Below the pieces are notes generated by a model that worked only from the letters and a program-made list of their open reading frames with translations, was not told the DNA's origin and made no database searches. Shown here in pieces: positions 46,301-53,252 of a stretch of DNA of 59,557 nt. This DNA is from Myxococcota bacterium. Its GTDB lineage: Bacteria; Myxococcota_A; UBA9160; UBA4427. Numbering within the stretch: position 1 is the stretch's first letter; each line of letters begins with the position of its first letter. The DNA lies in the NCBI GenBank assembly GCA_028823175.1, contig JAPKBZ010000022.1:1-59557 (forward strand). The letters run 5' to 3'. The position numbers were made by a program, and so were the translations under genes.

Positions 46301-48565
46301 CGAGTCGAAGCCCTCTTCCTGGACGATGACGGTGTATTCGAAATCGTCCGATCGACTCCTGTCGATGTGGAAAACTGCCCGGGATGCCCGGTTCCGCCCG
46401 GGCTCGGTGGCATCATTCCGGCCACATTCCTAGGCGGTCCGCAAGATATCGCCAACGCGATTGCGGCTCAGGACCAGCTCCTAAGCCCCCTCTTCGAGAA
46501 CGCCTCTAGGACCGGTCGACCGCGCCTCGACGTCACAATCACAAACATCGCACTCGACCTCTTCAGCAATACGGGATTCGGAGCCGAAGTTCTCGGAGGC
46601 GACGAAGTCCTCACGTCTGGATTTTTGCTGACCTTCACTGACTCCGAAGGAAACGTCACCGGAACGTTCGCGCCTGAGATCGTGGCCATCACAGACATTG
46701 TCACGGGTCTTGTTGACCAGGATCAAGTCGATCTTCTCTTCTCGATTCGAGGAGCAGACGTGTCTGGTCTCGTTGTTCCGCCCTACTCTGTCGCAACTCT
46801 GACAGTGGACGGTACTGTAGTGGCCAACGCGACCCTCTTCGGAGACTCGAGCTTGTTCGATGCCACTGGCGTGGCTATAACACTCCCGAACCAGTCGCCG
46901 ATTATCGGTGGGGCTCCCTCAGCTACTTTTGTGGGAAACGCGGCGTCTATCGTCGAACCTATCGAGTTCAGCAATCAGACGATCGGTGGCGGTACGCCGA
47001 ACTTCCAGTTCACGATTCCCACCGTTGATGTGTCAGCATTTTCGGATACAGGGTTCGGCACTCTCATCACCCCGAGTGAATCGGTCGCCGTAGGTAACGG
47101 CCTTACGATCCGATTCGAGCAAGCTGTCGCCATCGCCCCAGCAGACATGGTGTTTACTACGGGTGTCATTCGACCGGCGCTCTTTGCCAGTCTCGATGAA
47201 AACGGCGACGTAATCCAGGGCGTGGTGGACGTAGTGTTCTCGGCATCCGGTGCTGAAGCCGAAAATCTGATCAATGGCCTGACCGTCCTCCTGATCGAAG
47301 CCAACGGCTTCGGCGTAGCGAATGAGATCGACAGCGAGTTGATGTTCGGCGACTCACTCGGAGAGCCCGAGAGCGTCGTCCTGCTCACCACTGCGGCACA
47401 GCTCATGGCTGCGCAGGATGTGATTGATGCCCATGCATTGGGTGATCCCGCCGGGATCACGGCCGCAACGGACCTACTCGTCGCAGCTAACCTTACTGCG
47501 GCGGCCGATGCCACCCAGAACCAGCCGGGCGGTCCGGCGGCTATGCTCGCGCTGAGTGGTCTGCCTCACGCCAATTACCTTGGCAACTTGACCGACCTCA
47601 ATCGACCTCTTGTCTTCGAAAATGCCTCAAGGAATCAGTTGCCGAGGCTCGACTTCAGCATCGCGAACATGGACCTCTCATTGTTCGCGAACTCCGGCTT
47701 CGGAAACCCGATTCTCGGGGGCGACGAAATTCTCGTCGACCGAATCTCGCTGATGTTCACCACTCAGTTGGGTGCTGTGGTGGGAGTCTTCCTCCCGGAA
47801 ATCGCAGCCCTAACGGATCCGGTCACCAGCTTGGTAAGCCAGACGCAGGTTAACCTGCTCTGGTCGGTGCGAGGAGTCGACGTGACACCGCTGGTCTCAG
47901 GTCTCACGAATGTGACCGTGGTTCTCGACGGGAATCCAGTGAATGGCATTCAGCTGACGGGTCAATCGAGCCTGAACGACGCCCAAGGCGTGGCGGAAGT
48001 CACCGGCGCTACTGCGGTGGTCGCTGCTCAGGCAGTGGTCAATGCACTGGTCATCGGTGACACCCAGAACGCGTTGGTTGCCCAGGCGGATCTCGTCTTC
48101 GCAATGGCTGCCGGGCTGGATTCCGATGGCGACGGAGTAGCGGACAACAACGACGTCTGCGCCTTCGATGCCAACAACGATGCGGATGGCGATGGAGTGT
48201 GCGGGAATGTCGACAACTGCCCGAGCACGGCCAACGCCGACCAGTCGGATATGGATTCGGATGGAGTCGGTGATGTTTGCGACAACTGTCGCTACGTCGC
48301 CAACGGCACAGCGATTCCGGATGCCGGTGGTCACAGCCAGCGCGATACGGACCTCGACGGGTTCGGTAATATCTGTGATCCCGACTTCAACAACGATGGT
48401 CTGGTCAACTTCGCCGATGTGGCCCAGCTCCAGATGGGATGGCTGCAGAGCGACAACCCCGACCTCGATCTGAATGGCGACGGCATCACGAACTTCGGTG
48501 AACTGTCAATCATCTCAACCTACATGTTCGGTCAGCCGGACATGGCGATCTCCCAGGATCGATAG
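40337..48565 (+). CDS. Giant secreted heme peroxidase with RTX, coiled-coil, TSP3 and dockerin-like parts
   Basis: A 2,742-residue secreted protein. ATG 40337 has GGAG 8 bases upstream; GTG 40322 is also open. Parts in order: leader ending near AQTARAQA; animal-type heme peroxidase (about 40-1000) with distal His219 in FFGQFFDHGLD, Arg528-Glu529 in FHREHNRL and proximal His658 in YRFGHSML; RTX-like glycine/aspartate repeats (about 1045-1125 and 1350-1372, such as GGDGDDIITD); an Ala-rich, proline-free coiled-coil region (1390-1738) with Cys1563 and Cys1571; a conserved linker domain (QAAVFLGVINPGELAI, NIERLIFDD); three beta-rich repeats starting near 2029, 2195 and 2412; thrombospondin type-3 calcium repeats (2593-2660); and two EF-hand-like motifs (DFNNDGLVNFADV, DLNGDGITNFGEL) like a dockerin. 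It probably oxidises halides or organic substrates outside the cell. Confidence 0.9.
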   Translation: MQKLKQTRFILKSVAALIIGLLSFAGAAQTARAQAQEAVGNIAFERLDLDFILKGIKISEDHSASNGGCDALLALLPNAHVPWGMRTVDGTCNNLIPGGETFGAADIEFMEAVAPSFIGAQVLTQPLSPNDVIGAETSYVRGDGRTVQDSTPRLISNLIVNQSIANPAALKALEDEEGEILGADIAGVPQIKIPNTAPDEGLSAPFNAYMTFFGQFFDHGLDLINKGGNGLVYMPLALDDPLYDKGADGVAGTDDDGHMNFQVLTRASRDAGPDGLIGTDDDVQAIVNATTNHVDQQQTYTGHSSAQILVRAYSFGPCPADNTPATPLAQGCVLSTGYLINNFGNDRIFGNADDGGMATWDAVQLQASSMLGFLLDDFDGANIPMFAADPYGKFLPGPQFGLPQLVIGENPDGTQMLIEGNLDLPVDASQAYRINHSFFIDVSHTANPGKFPGVGFAPEKAPDADNTINPRTDMLSGQRTRGIRTPGVPLPSGQVTYDDELLGYHFICGDGRCNENIALTTVHSIFHREHNRLVDITRRVILDQGDLGYLNEWTNSGSPATQAQLDAWGTGLAFPTSSASLANQEETTVAIEALGIDWNGERLFQAARFGTEMQYNRAVFDEFVPTLSGLKDGFEGYHTNINPGITAEFAQSVYRFGHSMLTETVDRYNPDFSTITDAGALDPITASEQLGLFEAFLNPTAFLNYDDDTQENTLTPEEAVGAVIRGITRTVGNEIDEFITGGMQNNLVGLALDIGALNIARGRDVGVPTLNAARRVFHAATQDASLTPYASWVDYGDNIRHAASLVNFIAAYGTHEMVAGADRIPGNSSAGEPLTVSDRRSAACTLVEAIALVPNYCADVGFGSLPIGPPADAADFLRSHGDWAPVGGLATSGIELVDFWPGGLAEERRPFTGYLGATMNFIFENQMEALQNGDRFYYLGRTATIPFFAGLESNSFTSLIMRNSDLGEFGGGVLPLGIFSVPNHYLEVDQSVQYTGNGIDGTEDPEPEEVFVALVIRDPNESSTNIFVPDPFRFLQYTGGDHVAIGGTMGNDTIIGGIGDDSLWGRQGNDRIEGGDGADHIEGGDGDDIITDLSGPDIIEGGAGNDAIHSGNEEDAIFGDAGSDFLINGSEFASMFGGPGNDFILDGTFLGHTRGGQGDDWIENLGGGEDLFQGDMGVAAEGGEPAHRGNDVLIAHAGNNDGDMESGDDIVVDGPGIERIEGQLGFDWASFQNDTFGVDVDLDLSVFLAPILPPSNATIQNRYDRVEGLSGSPMPDILNGTGNQVFGDDGNALVIVRDANGAIVHNGFTLIDGLNATGTAMALVPEVERKTQPDDTITGESQFGWAGGDIILGGGGSDLIEGEGGEDILDGDSSLAVNIETPDPAVRTGSASMAASVAGAAVSAAGSDQSYFTGQIAVGQANMEIAQINLDDVSANITTIEAAVLLAVGVAEAALVDADAAMDIAVAAATQAGINSAAFDSLVMSAEAEVAAATATLASEEAAVQGNNMAVLATQAAVVTAGTDLSDAQTALMSAQDALFMAETAAAAAANDSITALIALISCGGDTDPNCATESGAYDDSIQIVIAAQTAVATEETATSMATSLVTIREAGVDTAQTAFDAAVEMALNDSTLVSDAEDALAMAELQLGLKTTAAGMAADTLVDATMEAAAKAALRLSAMAALDMAEQAAGGISGLIAQAEADVMAAMVQVNAGVANLELADLAFDQAVAASAQAQAALPTNMNARILVAGMQQVQAAVFLGVINPGELAISRIIADRDVDNMDTDSVRYQGDFADYIIESDPITGVFADVHSRNAEAGTDGAGIDFAAGSINPTPDGLIEIIDTREIAVNLAARKTGNEGRDLVRNIERLIFDDITVILPEGAAGSAGAINSLAMGAVTVTPANGGAVGDTLMASLAGVTDADNVSLDNPTGAITGLTDYYWQIELEPGSGDFLDVTRLGGLNGNGDAFTPHGSEFVVSIEEAGLRLRVEALFLDDDGVFEIVRSTPVDVENCPGCPVPPGLGGIIPATFLGGPQDIANAIAAQDQLLSPLFENASRTGRPRLDVTITNIALDLFSNTGFGAEVLGGDEVLTSGFLLTFTDSEGNVTGTFAPEIVAITDIVTGLVDQDQVDLLFSIRGADVSGLVVPPYSVATLTVDGTVVANATLFGDSSLFDATGVAITLPNQSPIIGGAPSATFVGNAASIVEPIEFSNQTIGGGTPNFQFTIPTVDVSAFSDTGFGTLITPSESVAVGNGLTIRFEQAVAIAPADMVFTTGVIRPALFASLDENGDVIQGVVDVVFSASGAEAENLINGLTVLLIEANGFGVANEIDSELMFGDSLGEPESVVLLTTAAQLMAAQDVIDAHALGDPAGITAATDLLVAANLTAAADATQNQPGGPAAMLALSGLPHANYLGNLTDLNRPLVFENASRNQLPRLDFSIANMDLSLFANSGFGNPILGGDEILVDRISLMFTTQLGAVVGVFLPEIAALTDPVTSLVSQTQVNLLWSVRGVDVTPLVSGLTNVTVVLDGNPVNGIQLTGQSSLNDAQGVAEVTGATAVVAAQAVVNALVIGDTQNALVAQADLVFAMAAGLDSDGDGVADNNDVCAFDANNDADGDGVCGNVDNCPSTANADQSDMDSDGVGDVCDNCRYVANGTAIPDAGGHSQRDTDLDGFGNICDPDFNNDGLVNFADVAQLQMGWLQSDNPDLDLNGDGITNFGELSIISTYMFGQPDMAISQDR
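44504..45550 (+). other. Coiled-coil insertion inside the giant peroxidase
   Basis: Residues 1390-1738 are dominated by Ala, Glu, Asp, Thr and Val with no proline except in a central loop. The loop CGGDTDPNC (Cys1563-Cys1571) lies within a few residues of the exact midpoint, leaving arms of about 173 and 167 residues. It interrupts a domain whose two halves (LDGDSSLAVNIE before, QAAVFLGVINPGEL after) are close together in other bacterial peroxidases of this type. Confidence 0.75.
47966..48148. repeat. Duplicated segment, copy 1 of peroxidase tail
   Basis: This part of the peroxidase gene, from SSLNDAQGVAEV to the first thrombospondin type-3 motif, is repeated at 48907-49088 with few substitutions and one missing base in the second copy. 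Together with 48558-48768 and 48769-48900 it defines a tandem duplication of the 3' junction of two converging genes. Confidence 0.9.
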
Positions 48566-48599
48566 ACGATCTAAAGGGACAGACACCCAAAGGAAGGTA

Positions 48600-48627
48600 G
48601 GGGCGTCAGCTTAACGGCTGGCGCCCC
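48600..48627. terminator. Bidirectional terminator hairpin, copy 1
   Basis: GGGGCG-T-CAGC (48600-48610) pairs with GCTG-GCGCCCC (48617-48627) around a TTAACG loop, followed by TCTTTCGTT on the plus strand. It lies 35 bases after the peroxidase stop and just beyond the end of the PEP-CTERM remnant on the other strand. An almost identical copy is at 49131-49158. Confidence 0.75.
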
Positions 48628-48634
48628 TCTTTCG

Positions 48635-48900
48635 TTAGGACCGCGATGCGAGCCGCTTGCGACGGTGGAGCAGTCCAAGTCCAGCGACTCCGGCGGCCAG
48701 TGCCTGGCCCAGAGCGGGCTCGGGAACCGTGACGACCGCATCGCCAAAGGTGACGGCCAGGTTTCCTGGTGAAAAACGGGTCGAAGGTGAACGGCTCGAA
48801 GGTCAGAACTGCCGGATCGTAAACAAGACCGAAGCCCCCTCCGACAACCGGAGTCTGAAACTCCATGGTGGCCGTCACTTCGACGACATCGCCCTGAAGG
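48635..48900 (-). pseudogene. PEP-CTERM cohesin-like gene remnant, duplicate copy
   Basis: This is a second copy of the gene at 49166-49726. It keeps the stop, the PEP-CTERM tail region (48635-48768) and part of the cohesin-like domain (48769-48900, QGDVVEVTATMEFQTP, FGLVYDPAVLTFEPF), but lacks the start, the signal peptide and an internal 194 bases (equivalent to 49300-49493). The internal loss shifts the frame into RKPGRHLWRC. It cannot make the protein. Confidence 0.85.
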
Positions 48901-48906
48901 GGTAAC

Positions 48907-49088
48907 TCGAGCCTGAACGACGCCCAAGGCGTGGCGGAAGTCACCGGGCTACTGCGGTGGTCGCTGCTCAGGCAGTGGTCAATGCACTGGTCATCGGTGA
49001 CACCCAGAACGCGTTGGTTGCCCAGACCGATCTCGCCTTCGCAATGGCTGCCGGGCTGGATTCCGACGGCGACGGAGTCGCGGACAAC
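48907..49088 (+). pseudogene. Peroxidase 3' fragment, duplicate copy
   Basis: This 182-base piece repeats peroxidase bases 47966-48148. One base is missing at the CACCGG-GCTACT site, so the frame is broken. It is then joined directly to the sequence around the peroxidase stop (ATCGATAGACG, equivalent to 48558), so the 409 bases coding for most of the thrombospondin repeats and the dockerin-like part are absent. There is no start signal. Confidence 0.88.
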
Positions 49089-49299
49089 ATCGATAGACGA
49101 TCTAAAGGGACAGACACCGAAAGCAAGGTGGGGGCGTCAGCTTAACGGCTGGCGCCCCTCTTTCGTTAGGACCGCGATGCGAGCCGCTTGCGACGGTGGA
49201 GCAGTCCAAGTCCAGCGACTCCGGCGGCCAGTGCCTGGCCCAGAGCGGGCTCGGGAACCGTGACGACCGCATCGCCAAAGGTGACGGCCAGGTTTCCTG
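49089..49299. repeat. Duplicated segment, copy 2 (terminator and PEP-CTERM 3' end)
   Basis: These 211 bases match 48558-48768 at the same length with only a few substitutions. They include the terminator and the last 130 or so coding bases of the intact PEP-CTERM gene. A further 132-base match links 49494-49625 to 48769-48900. Confidence 0.92.
49131..49158. terminator. Bidirectional terminator hairpin, copy 2
   Basis: This is the duplicate of the hairpin at 48600-48627: GGGGCG-T-CAGC pairs with GCTG-GCGCCCC around TTAACG, followed by TCTTTCGTT. It lies directly beyond the stop of the intact PEP-CTERM gene and would end its minus-strand neighbour's opposing transcripts. Confidence 0.7.
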
Positions 49300-49726
49300 A
49301 CTGCCCGGCAAAAGGAACGTTGGCTAACCCCTGGGTTACCAGATCGCTGGAGCCCATCGAGGCAGCCGCCGAGAAGCGGAAAACTCCGATGGCTGTGGGC
49401 CCTGTCGGGGAATTCAGAAGAAACCAACCGAAGGTCGAAGCCAGGGGGTTTTCAGTGGCTCCCGGGCTCGGACCCGTATTAGCAAAATTCGCTGTGAAAG
49501 ACGGGTCGAAGGTGAACGACTCGAAGGTCAAAACTGCCGGATCGTAAACAAGACCGAAGCCCCCTCCGACAACCGGAGTCTGAAAATCCATGGTGGCCGT
49601 CACTTCGACGACATCGCCCTGAAGGATCGACGCCGGATTGGGCTGAAGGCTGATCTCGTCTGCCGAGACGGCCGGAACCATGAGAGAAAGCGCGACGAAG
49701 ACACGAGCGAATAACGAACAGGCCAT
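49166..49726 (-). CDS. PEP-CTERM protein with cohesin-like domain
   Basis: A 186-residue exported protein. ATG 49726 has GGGGA about 6 bases upstream; the first 22 residues are a signal peptide (ARVFVALSLMVPAVSA). Residues about 25-155 look like one cohesin-type beta-sandwich: ILQGDVVEVTATMDFQTPVV, GGGFGLVYDPAVLTFESF, then AIGVFRFSAAASMGSSDLV. The tail VPEPALGQALAAGVAG with a hydrophobic helix and HRRKR is a PEP-CTERM sorting signal, which exosortase (XrtA-type) processes in exopolysaccharide-producing Gram-negatives; no exosortase gene is in the window. It converges on the giant peroxidase gene, whose C-terminus carries dockerin-like motifs. The cohesin call is by pattern only. Confidence 0.75.
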   Translation of the reverse strand: MACSLFARVFVALSLMVPAVSADEISLQPNPASILQGDVVEVTATMDFQTPVVGGGFGLVYDPAVLTFESFTFDPSFTANFANTGPSPGATENPLASTFGWFLLNSPTGPTAIGVFRFSAAASMGSSDLVTQGLANVPFAGQSGNLAVTFGDAVVTVPEPALGQALAAGVAGLGLLHRRKRLASRS

Positions 49727-49935
49727 GAAGAATCCCCAGTCCAATCCATCCCAAAGCCCTCAACCACTGAGAGCCCATACACCCCTATTGTCGTCCACCA
49801 GGGAGTCCGGCTTGAGTTCGGGTTCATTTGCACTTCAGACGCGGCTTAGCCTCAACCCTAACCCATCCCCCGGGGGGTGGGGATCATGAACCTGGGGTAT
49901 GTGCCTCTTCTCGCCGCAGCGGGTGCTTCGGCGTC

Positions 49936-51336
49936 CTAGTCCACGGTGAAGCGCTCGAGGAGACCGGTCATGATCAGGCTGCCTCGCTCCATGTTCTCCA
50001 CAGAGATCCGCTCGTTGTTGCCATGAATGCCACGTCGCTCGGTAGATTCGAGCACGAAGGGCGCGTAGCCATAGCTCACGATGCCCCTATCTCGAAAGAA
50101 ATGGCTGTCCGTAAAGCCCCCGGATACGCTCGGGACCACATGAGAACCCGGGAAAAACTCTGCGCTCGTCTCTTGGATCGCCTCGAAGAGTTCCGTGTCC
50201 GTTGAACTGACCGCGGGCGTAAAGCCCATGATTCGTTCGATCGTGACCGCCTCGTCGCTGATAATCCTGCTCAACTCGAGAATGAAGACCTCGGGATCCT
50301 GATCCGGCAAGAGGCGGCAGTCGAGTTCCGCGTAGGCTTCGCTCGGTACCACGTTGATTTTGGCGCTGCCTTCGAGCCGGGTGACCGAGCAGGTATTTCT
50401 GAAGAGCGAGTGCAGCGCGGGGTTCTTGAGCTGCAACGAAAGCATGAACTCTTCGTCCTGGATGGCGCTCTTGGGGTCGGCGAAGGCCTGGGCAAGGGGT
50501 TCAGCCTGCAGGGGAGCCAGCCCCTGAAACATCGCTTGCACCGTAGGCACAAGATGCGGCTCGAACTGGGTTTCGGCGATACGATGCGCCGCCCGGACGA
50601 GGCGCGTAACCGAGGTTTCAACTTGGGGAGCCGAGCCGTGCCCTGGGCGCCCCACAGACCTCAGTCGAAGCCAGAGGGGGACTTTTTGGGTGGCTTCGAC
50701 CATTACCGCCAGTTCTTCCCCAAATTGTTCCACCCCTCCTCCTTCATTAAGGAGGAAGCCCACGTTCGCGAAGACCTCGGGGTGGTTTTCGATCATCCAA
50801 CCGGCGCCGAAAGCACCGCCCGCTTCCTCGTCCGCCGTGGCTACCAGCCAAACATCACGGTTGAGAGCCTGCCCTGACTCCTTCAGCGCGATAAACGCCT
50901 CGAGTTGGACAATCCCCAACCCCTTGGTATCGAGTGCGCCCCGGCCATAGAGGTAGCCATCCCGAATTTCGCCGGATAATGGATCGAAATCCCAGTAAGC
51001 GAGATCGGCTGGAACCACGTCGATATGATGAAGCAGGACCAGGCCCGGTTTATCGCCGCCTTCGAGTCGAGCCCAAAGGTTCCCCCTCCCCGGCGCCGAC
51101 TCCCCAGTCGAGTAGGCGATCCCGTGTTGGTCCAGAATACCCGCCAGGTAGGCAACGCCTCGCGACTCATTGCCCGGTGGGTTCACGGTATCAATTCTCA
51201 GATACCCACTCAGATGCGAGGCCGCCTCGGACGCTTCCCCACCCGCCGCCTCAGCGCTCGAATACACGAGCAAACCAGCGAGAAGAGCCGACAGCATTTT
51301 TCGGGAATAACTCAGTAAAACCCTGGCTCTACGCAA
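49936..51336 (-). CDS. Exported M20-family metallopeptidase
   Basis: A 466-residue M20 zinc peptidase (carboxypeptidase/aminoacylase type). The zinc site residues are His104 and Asp106 in LLHHIDVVP, Asp136 in GRGALDTKG, Glu170-Glu171 in ATADEEAGG and a late His in SGGFTDSHFFRDRG. A dimerisation domain lies in the middle (RPGHGSAPQ start). TTG 51336 has GGGGGGAA 7 bases upstream and opens a basic leader with LSALLAGLLVYSSAEA, so the enzyme is probably periplasmic or secreted. A GTG at 51384 would overlap the next gene. The substrate is an N-acyl amino acid or a dipeptide. Confidence 0.87.
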   Translation of the reverse strand: MRRARVLLSYSRKMLSALLAGLLVYSSAEAAGGEASEAASHLSGYLRIDTVNPPGNESRGVAYLAGILDQHGIAYSTGESAPGRGNLWARLEGGDKPGLVLLHHIDVVPADLAYWDFDPLSGEIRDGYLYGRGALDTKGLGIVQLEAFIALKESGQALNRDVWLVATADEEAGGAFGAGWMIENHPEVFANVGFLLNEGGGVEQFGEELAVMVEATQKVPLWLRLRSVGRPGHGSAPQVETSVTRLVRAAHRIAETQFEPHLVPTVQAMFQGLAPLQAEPLAQAFADPKSAIQDEEFMLSLQLKNPALHSLFRNTCSVTRLEGSAKINVVPSEAYAELDCRLLPDQDPEVFILELSRIISDEAVTIERIMGFTPAVSSTDTELFEAIQETSAEFFPGSHVVPSVSGGFTDSHFFRDRGIVSYGYAPFVLESTERRGIHGNNERISVENMERGSLIMTGLLERFTVD

Positions 51337-51371
51337 AACTAAATTCCCCCCAAGACAATCACCAATGCTCC

Positions 51372-52229
51372 CTATTCGAGCCACTCGATCTCGTCACCTT
51401 GTGCAATTCGACCGGGCTTTTCGATCTCTGCGTAGAGACCCAGGTTGCCCTCGTTCTCACGCACCAGGGAACGCATGATCTGCGGGTCCTTGGGCAGATC
51501 TTCGAATCCCCGGGTCACCATCACACAGCGAGGGCAAACGACTCCCATACGCAGAGTCGCCGACCCGATCCGGGCTCGCTTCCCCTCCCAGGCCGACTCG
51601 GGGAAAGGATCGCCCGCATCGGCTGCATCAATGAGCAGATTAGGCCTGAAGCGACGCACGTCGAAACGTGCCCCCGGCGCTCGACTTTCCATGCTCTTGA
51701 GGGAAGTGGTGGTCATGATCAAGAGCGGAAACGCATCGAAATAGGTCCCGGGCGGACACTCATTTTCCAGCAACTCCGGCGGGAACGCGCCAATATCGGG
51801 GAGAGGCTCCTCGGGTTCCCGGCCAAAGATCTCCCGGAGCTCCTCTTCCATGTCCGAATTGTCGGGAGCCCCGCGCCGATAATGGCTTCCGTCGCCGATC
51901 TCGACGAGCGGCCAGAGTGTCACCGCGTGGGCAAGCGCGTCAGAGATCCGCTGATGAATATCTTCGTCCCCGGTATTCGCTGTGGATCCGTCCTCGAAGC
52001 GAATCGTCGCCGGGCTTGAACCTTCTACGCTCGGAGAGCCGGGATATTCCGCAGCGATCTTCATGAGTCCAGCGAGTTTTTTCGCCCCCCGAATGCCACC
52101 GCGCACCTCGTCCCGCACCGCCCACGCGCGGTCTCCGGCGACCCCGCGAGAAGTCACCTCACTCGCAGTGACCCGCTCCCCCGCCATACTCTTCACCGGA
52201 TATCGCCATAATTCCTGAACCCGTGTCAT
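51372..52229 (-). CDS. MOSC-domain protein (mARC/YcbX-like)
   Basis: A 285-residue protein with an N-terminal MOSC beta-barrel domain (MTRVQELWRYPVKSMAGE, GVAGDRAWAV) and a C-terminal MOSC domain (FDVRRFRPNLLIDAAD, RMGVVCPRCVMVTRG with the molybdenum-ligand Cys). The family binds molybdenum cofactor and in mARC and YcbX reduces N-hydroxylated compounds. There is no ferredoxin domain attached, so an electron donor must be separate. AAGGAGG lies directly before the ATG. It is the first gene of a probable two-gene unit with the M20 peptidase. Confidence 0.88.
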   Translation of the reverse strand: MTRVQELWRYPVKSMAGERVTASEVTSRGVAGDRAWAVRDEVRGGIRGAKKLAGLMKIAAEYPGSPSVEGSSPATIRFEDGSTANTGDEDIHQRISDALAHAVTLWPLVEIGDGSHYRRGAPDNSDMEEELREIFGREPEEPLPDIGAFPPELLENECPPGTYFDAFPLLIMTTTSLKSMESRAPGARFDVRRFRPNLLIDAADAGDPFPESAWEGKRARIGSATLRMGVVCPRCVMVTRGFEDLPKDPQIMRSLVRENEGNLGLYAEIEKPGRIAQGDEIEWLE

Positions 52230-52325
52230 CCTGCCTCCTTTGCCATGTCTCGCGGGAGCTGACTCTATCTAAAGAAGCCGCTTCAAGCAGGTCCTCGGGC
52301 CGGCAACGACAGCCTGAATCCGTCC

Positions 52326-53039
52326 TCACGAAGCCGCCCAGGCCCTAGCCTCTGCTTCGTCTGTGAAATAGCTGGTTTTGCCCCGGATTACCCGGCCGGC
52401 CACCCGGCTCAAAGCCTTTTGCCACTTCGCATCGCCCAGGAGAGCCGCGCGTTCGATCACGTTGCGATGCCCAAAGATCAGGGAAAGGTGGTGTCCGAAA
52501 GCACCGATTCCGTGCCAGCCGGTAAACTCTCGAACATCGATTACCAGGCGCGCTCCGTCGCCTCCAGCCAGGGCATCGTCTATCCGCGCACCCAGCTCGT
52601 CGTAGATACGGCTCTCCAATTCACCGATGACTCGCAGGTGGAGAACACCCTCGGTCATCTCGAAGTGCACCGTTCCCAGGGATTCCTCAAGCCAGCGGCG
52701 AGCGTCTTCGACCTCGGCAAGAGGAAAGAGCTTTACCGGGCATGGAAAGAGAGGCGCGAAAGCCCGCATGGAAGTGCGTATCCAGGCGACGTCCGTCGCT
52801 AGGGCGCAGCGTTCCCAAAAAGACCACATTTCTGCACCCAGCTTGGCGTCATCCCATGCGGCGCCAAGATCGTAGCCCTCGAAGCCTTCATCAATGACGA
52901 TCAGGGCCCTGAGCCCTCCCTGCTCCTCTGAAATTTCATGAAGCCTCGGCACGAGGGTCCTCTCGTAGTCCTCCACCCTGACCTGCCCGGTGATTGTAAT
53001 AATGACGAGGTTCCCCGTCGGATTATTCACTTCGATCAT
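52326..53039 (-). CDS. Tandem SpoIIAA-like (STAS-fold) protein
   Basis: A 237-residue protein made of two SpoIIAA-like domains. The first (about 1-115) shows LVIITITGQVRVEDYERTL, LRALIVIDEGFEGYDLGAAW and WIRTSMRAFAPLFP; the second (about 120-237) shows LHLRVIGELESRIYDEL, ARLVIDVREFTGWHG and IERAALLGDAKWQKAL. Each has the strand-helix order of the family. Such domains often bind small or lipid ligands. ATG 53039 has GGGAG 6 bases upstream. It diverges from the CmcJ-family gene. Confidence 0.8.
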   Translation of the reverse strand: MIEVNNPTGNLVIITITGQVRVEDYERTLVPRLHEISEEQGGLRALIVIDEGFEGYDLGAAWDDAKLGAEMWSFWERCALATDVAWIRTSMRAFAPLFPCPVKLFPLAEVEDARRWLEESLGTVHFEMTEGVLHLRVIGELESRIYDELGARIDDALAGGDGARLVIDVREFTGWHGIGAFGHHLSLIFGHRNVIERAALLGDAKWQKALSRVAGRVIRGKTSYFTDEAEARAWAAS

Positions 53040-53252
53040 GCTCAACTCCCAGCCTCCCCATACACGGCTTTTGCTAATTCCCCGAAAAGTTGCCGAGAAA
53101 GCTTTCGCGAGGACGACCCTACCCCTCTGCCTCTCGCTATTTCCTTTTTGAGCCTAGCCCTTTGTCAGATACGCACGGGATTTTCTATACTCGAAGAGAC
53201 AACAACCCGGTCGTCTATTCGAATCGAATTCTTCAAAACCAGGGGAGCAAGG

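Noticed and set aside
40337..49726. Mobile element causing the duplication at 48-49 kb
   Set aside because: No transposase, terminal inverted repeat or target-site duplication is visible; a simple tandem duplication with later deletions explains the matches.
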